Assembly (NCBI GenBank): GCA_903862935.1
Contig: CAIOZY010000010.1
Coordinates: forward strand, 1 to 64,000
Reading direction: 5' to 3'
Source of the DNA: an uncultured Opitutaceae bacterium
Lineage (GTDB): Bacteria; Verrucomicrobiota; Verrucomicrobiia; Opitutales; Opitutaceae
DNA: 64,000 bases
The notes under the pieces are model-generated. The model made no database searches and was not told the origin of the DNA. It saw only the letters and a list, made by a program, of their open reading frames with translations. The first letter of the stretch is position 1. Each line of letters starts with the position of its first letter. Made by a program: the position numbers and the translations under genes. Shown here piece after piece: positions 63,395 through 64,000 of this stretch.

Positions 63395-64000
63395 AGCACT
63401 TCCTCACCCTCCTTTCGCACGAGATCCGCATGCTGCTCGTCAGCCCGAGCACCTACATCGCGGCCGTGCTCTTCCTGGCCGTGATGGGGTCTGTCTTCAA
63501 CGGCATCCTCGACACCTACAGCCAGGCTCCCCAGGAGGCGTCCCCGGCGAGCGTGTTCTTCCAGCTGTTCTGGCTGCCGGTGCTGTTCATGGTGCCGCTG
63601 CTGACGATGAAATGCCTGGCCGAGGAGCGCAGGCTCGGGACGATCGAGACCTTGCTGACGACGCCGGTCACGACGACCGAGGTCGTGCTGGGCAAGTACG
63701 GGGCCGCCTACGCGCTGTACATCGCCCTGTGGGGCGCCACGGGTGGGTTCTTCTGGATCCTGGGCAAGTTCGCGGGCGACCGCCGGATCCTGGACCTGGG
63801 GCCGCTGGTCGGCGGCTACGTCTTCATCGCCGTCTCCGGGCTGCTGTTCGTGGCGATAGGGGTCCTGGCGAGCGCGCTGTCGCGCAACCAGGCCGTCGCG
63901 GGGATCCTCTGCTTCACGATGCTCTTCGCCCTGATCTTCGGGGTCCACTACCTCGCCGACGCCGCTTGGCTGAACACCGACATCTTGCACCCGGTCCGGG
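63391..64000 (+). CDS. ABC-2 type permease (cut by window end)
   Basis: The first 203 codons of an ABC-2 membrane subunit, open at the window edge. It starts 'MKHFLTLLSHEIRMLLVSPSTYIAA' and shows several hydrophobic helices plus 'LTMKCLAEERRLGTIETLLTTPVTTTEVVLGKY', the intracellular coupling segment typical of GldF/NosY-like permeases. Start overlaps the ATPase stop (ATGA). Confidence 0.88.
   Translation, partial: MKHFLTLLSHEIRMLLVSPSTYIAAVLFLAVMGSVFNGILDTYSQAPQEASPASVFFQLFWLPVLFMVPLLTMKCLAEERRLGTIETLLTTPVTTTEVVLGKYGAAYALYIALWGATGGFFWILGKFAGDRRILDLGPLVGGYVFIAVSGLLFVAIGVLASALSRNQAVAGILCFTMLFALIFGVHYLADAAWLNTDILHPVR

Overview
The window is a GC-rich Gram-negative bacterial chromosome segment. 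It encodes a TonB-dependent receptor, LPS KDO synthesis (kdsA), many secreted or carbohydrate-active enzymes, and G-poor, Shine-Dalgarno-poor leaders. This style fits a Verrucomicrobiota genome of the Opitutaceae type; that assignment is inference from gene style, not a phylogeny. No tRNA, rRNA, CRISPR array, IS element or integrase was seen.

Region 1 (about 1.0-24.7 kb) reads as a sulfoquinovose (SQ) / sulfolipid utilisation locus. It holds a DUF4380 mutarotase-like protein and a seven-gene operon: suyA, suyB, a LarA-family racemase, an FSA/TalC-type transaldolase, an archaeal-type GAPDH, an archaeal-type PGK and a ROK regulator. It also holds glpD, two YihQ-like GH31 sulfoquinovosidases carrying the K-E-R-W-Y sulfonate-recognition set, an SSS symporter, a TonB receptor, a secreted two-domain esterase, an MFS carrier, a NagB-like isomerase and an amidohydrolase. 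Region 2 (24.7-35.1 kb) is accessory sugar metabolism: two MFS carriers, a type I mannose-6-P isomerase-like protein, a GH38 mannosidase, a SUMF1-domain protein, a RhaT/GRP-type transporter and ribokinase. Region 3 (35.3-46.2 kb) is a complete dissimilatory sulfite reductase operon, dsrABC-fdx-dsrMKJOP, followed by a CoA-disulfide reductase/rhodanese fusion and, convergently, the siroheme gene cobA. Region 4 (46.3-64 kb) is housekeeping: carB, purU, a TPR protein, accA, galM, glpK, pyrG-kdsA, a PfkB kinase, proA, birA and an ABC exporter cut by the window end.

The central proposal is that regions 1 and 3 are one system. Sulfolipid or SQ-glycerol would be taken up and cleaved by the SQases, and glycerol would enter through GlpK/GlpD. 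SQ would be isomerised and split by the transaldolase to sulfolactaldehyde (SLA). SLA would be oxidised to sulfolactate, racemised, and cleaved by SuyAB to pyruvate and sulfite, which DsrABC/MKJOP would respire to sulfide. No conventional ALDH-type SLA dehydrogenase or SLA reductase is present. The archaeal-type GAPDH and PGK, both altered where the substrate phosphate should bind, suggest an ATP-yielding oxidation of SLA through a sulfolactyl-phosphate. I know of no description of that step. A shared 14-bp inverted repeat (WTTCG-N4-CGAAA) lies upstream of SQ genes, the dsr operon and cobA, and ties the regions into one probable regulon, possibly under the ROK protein.
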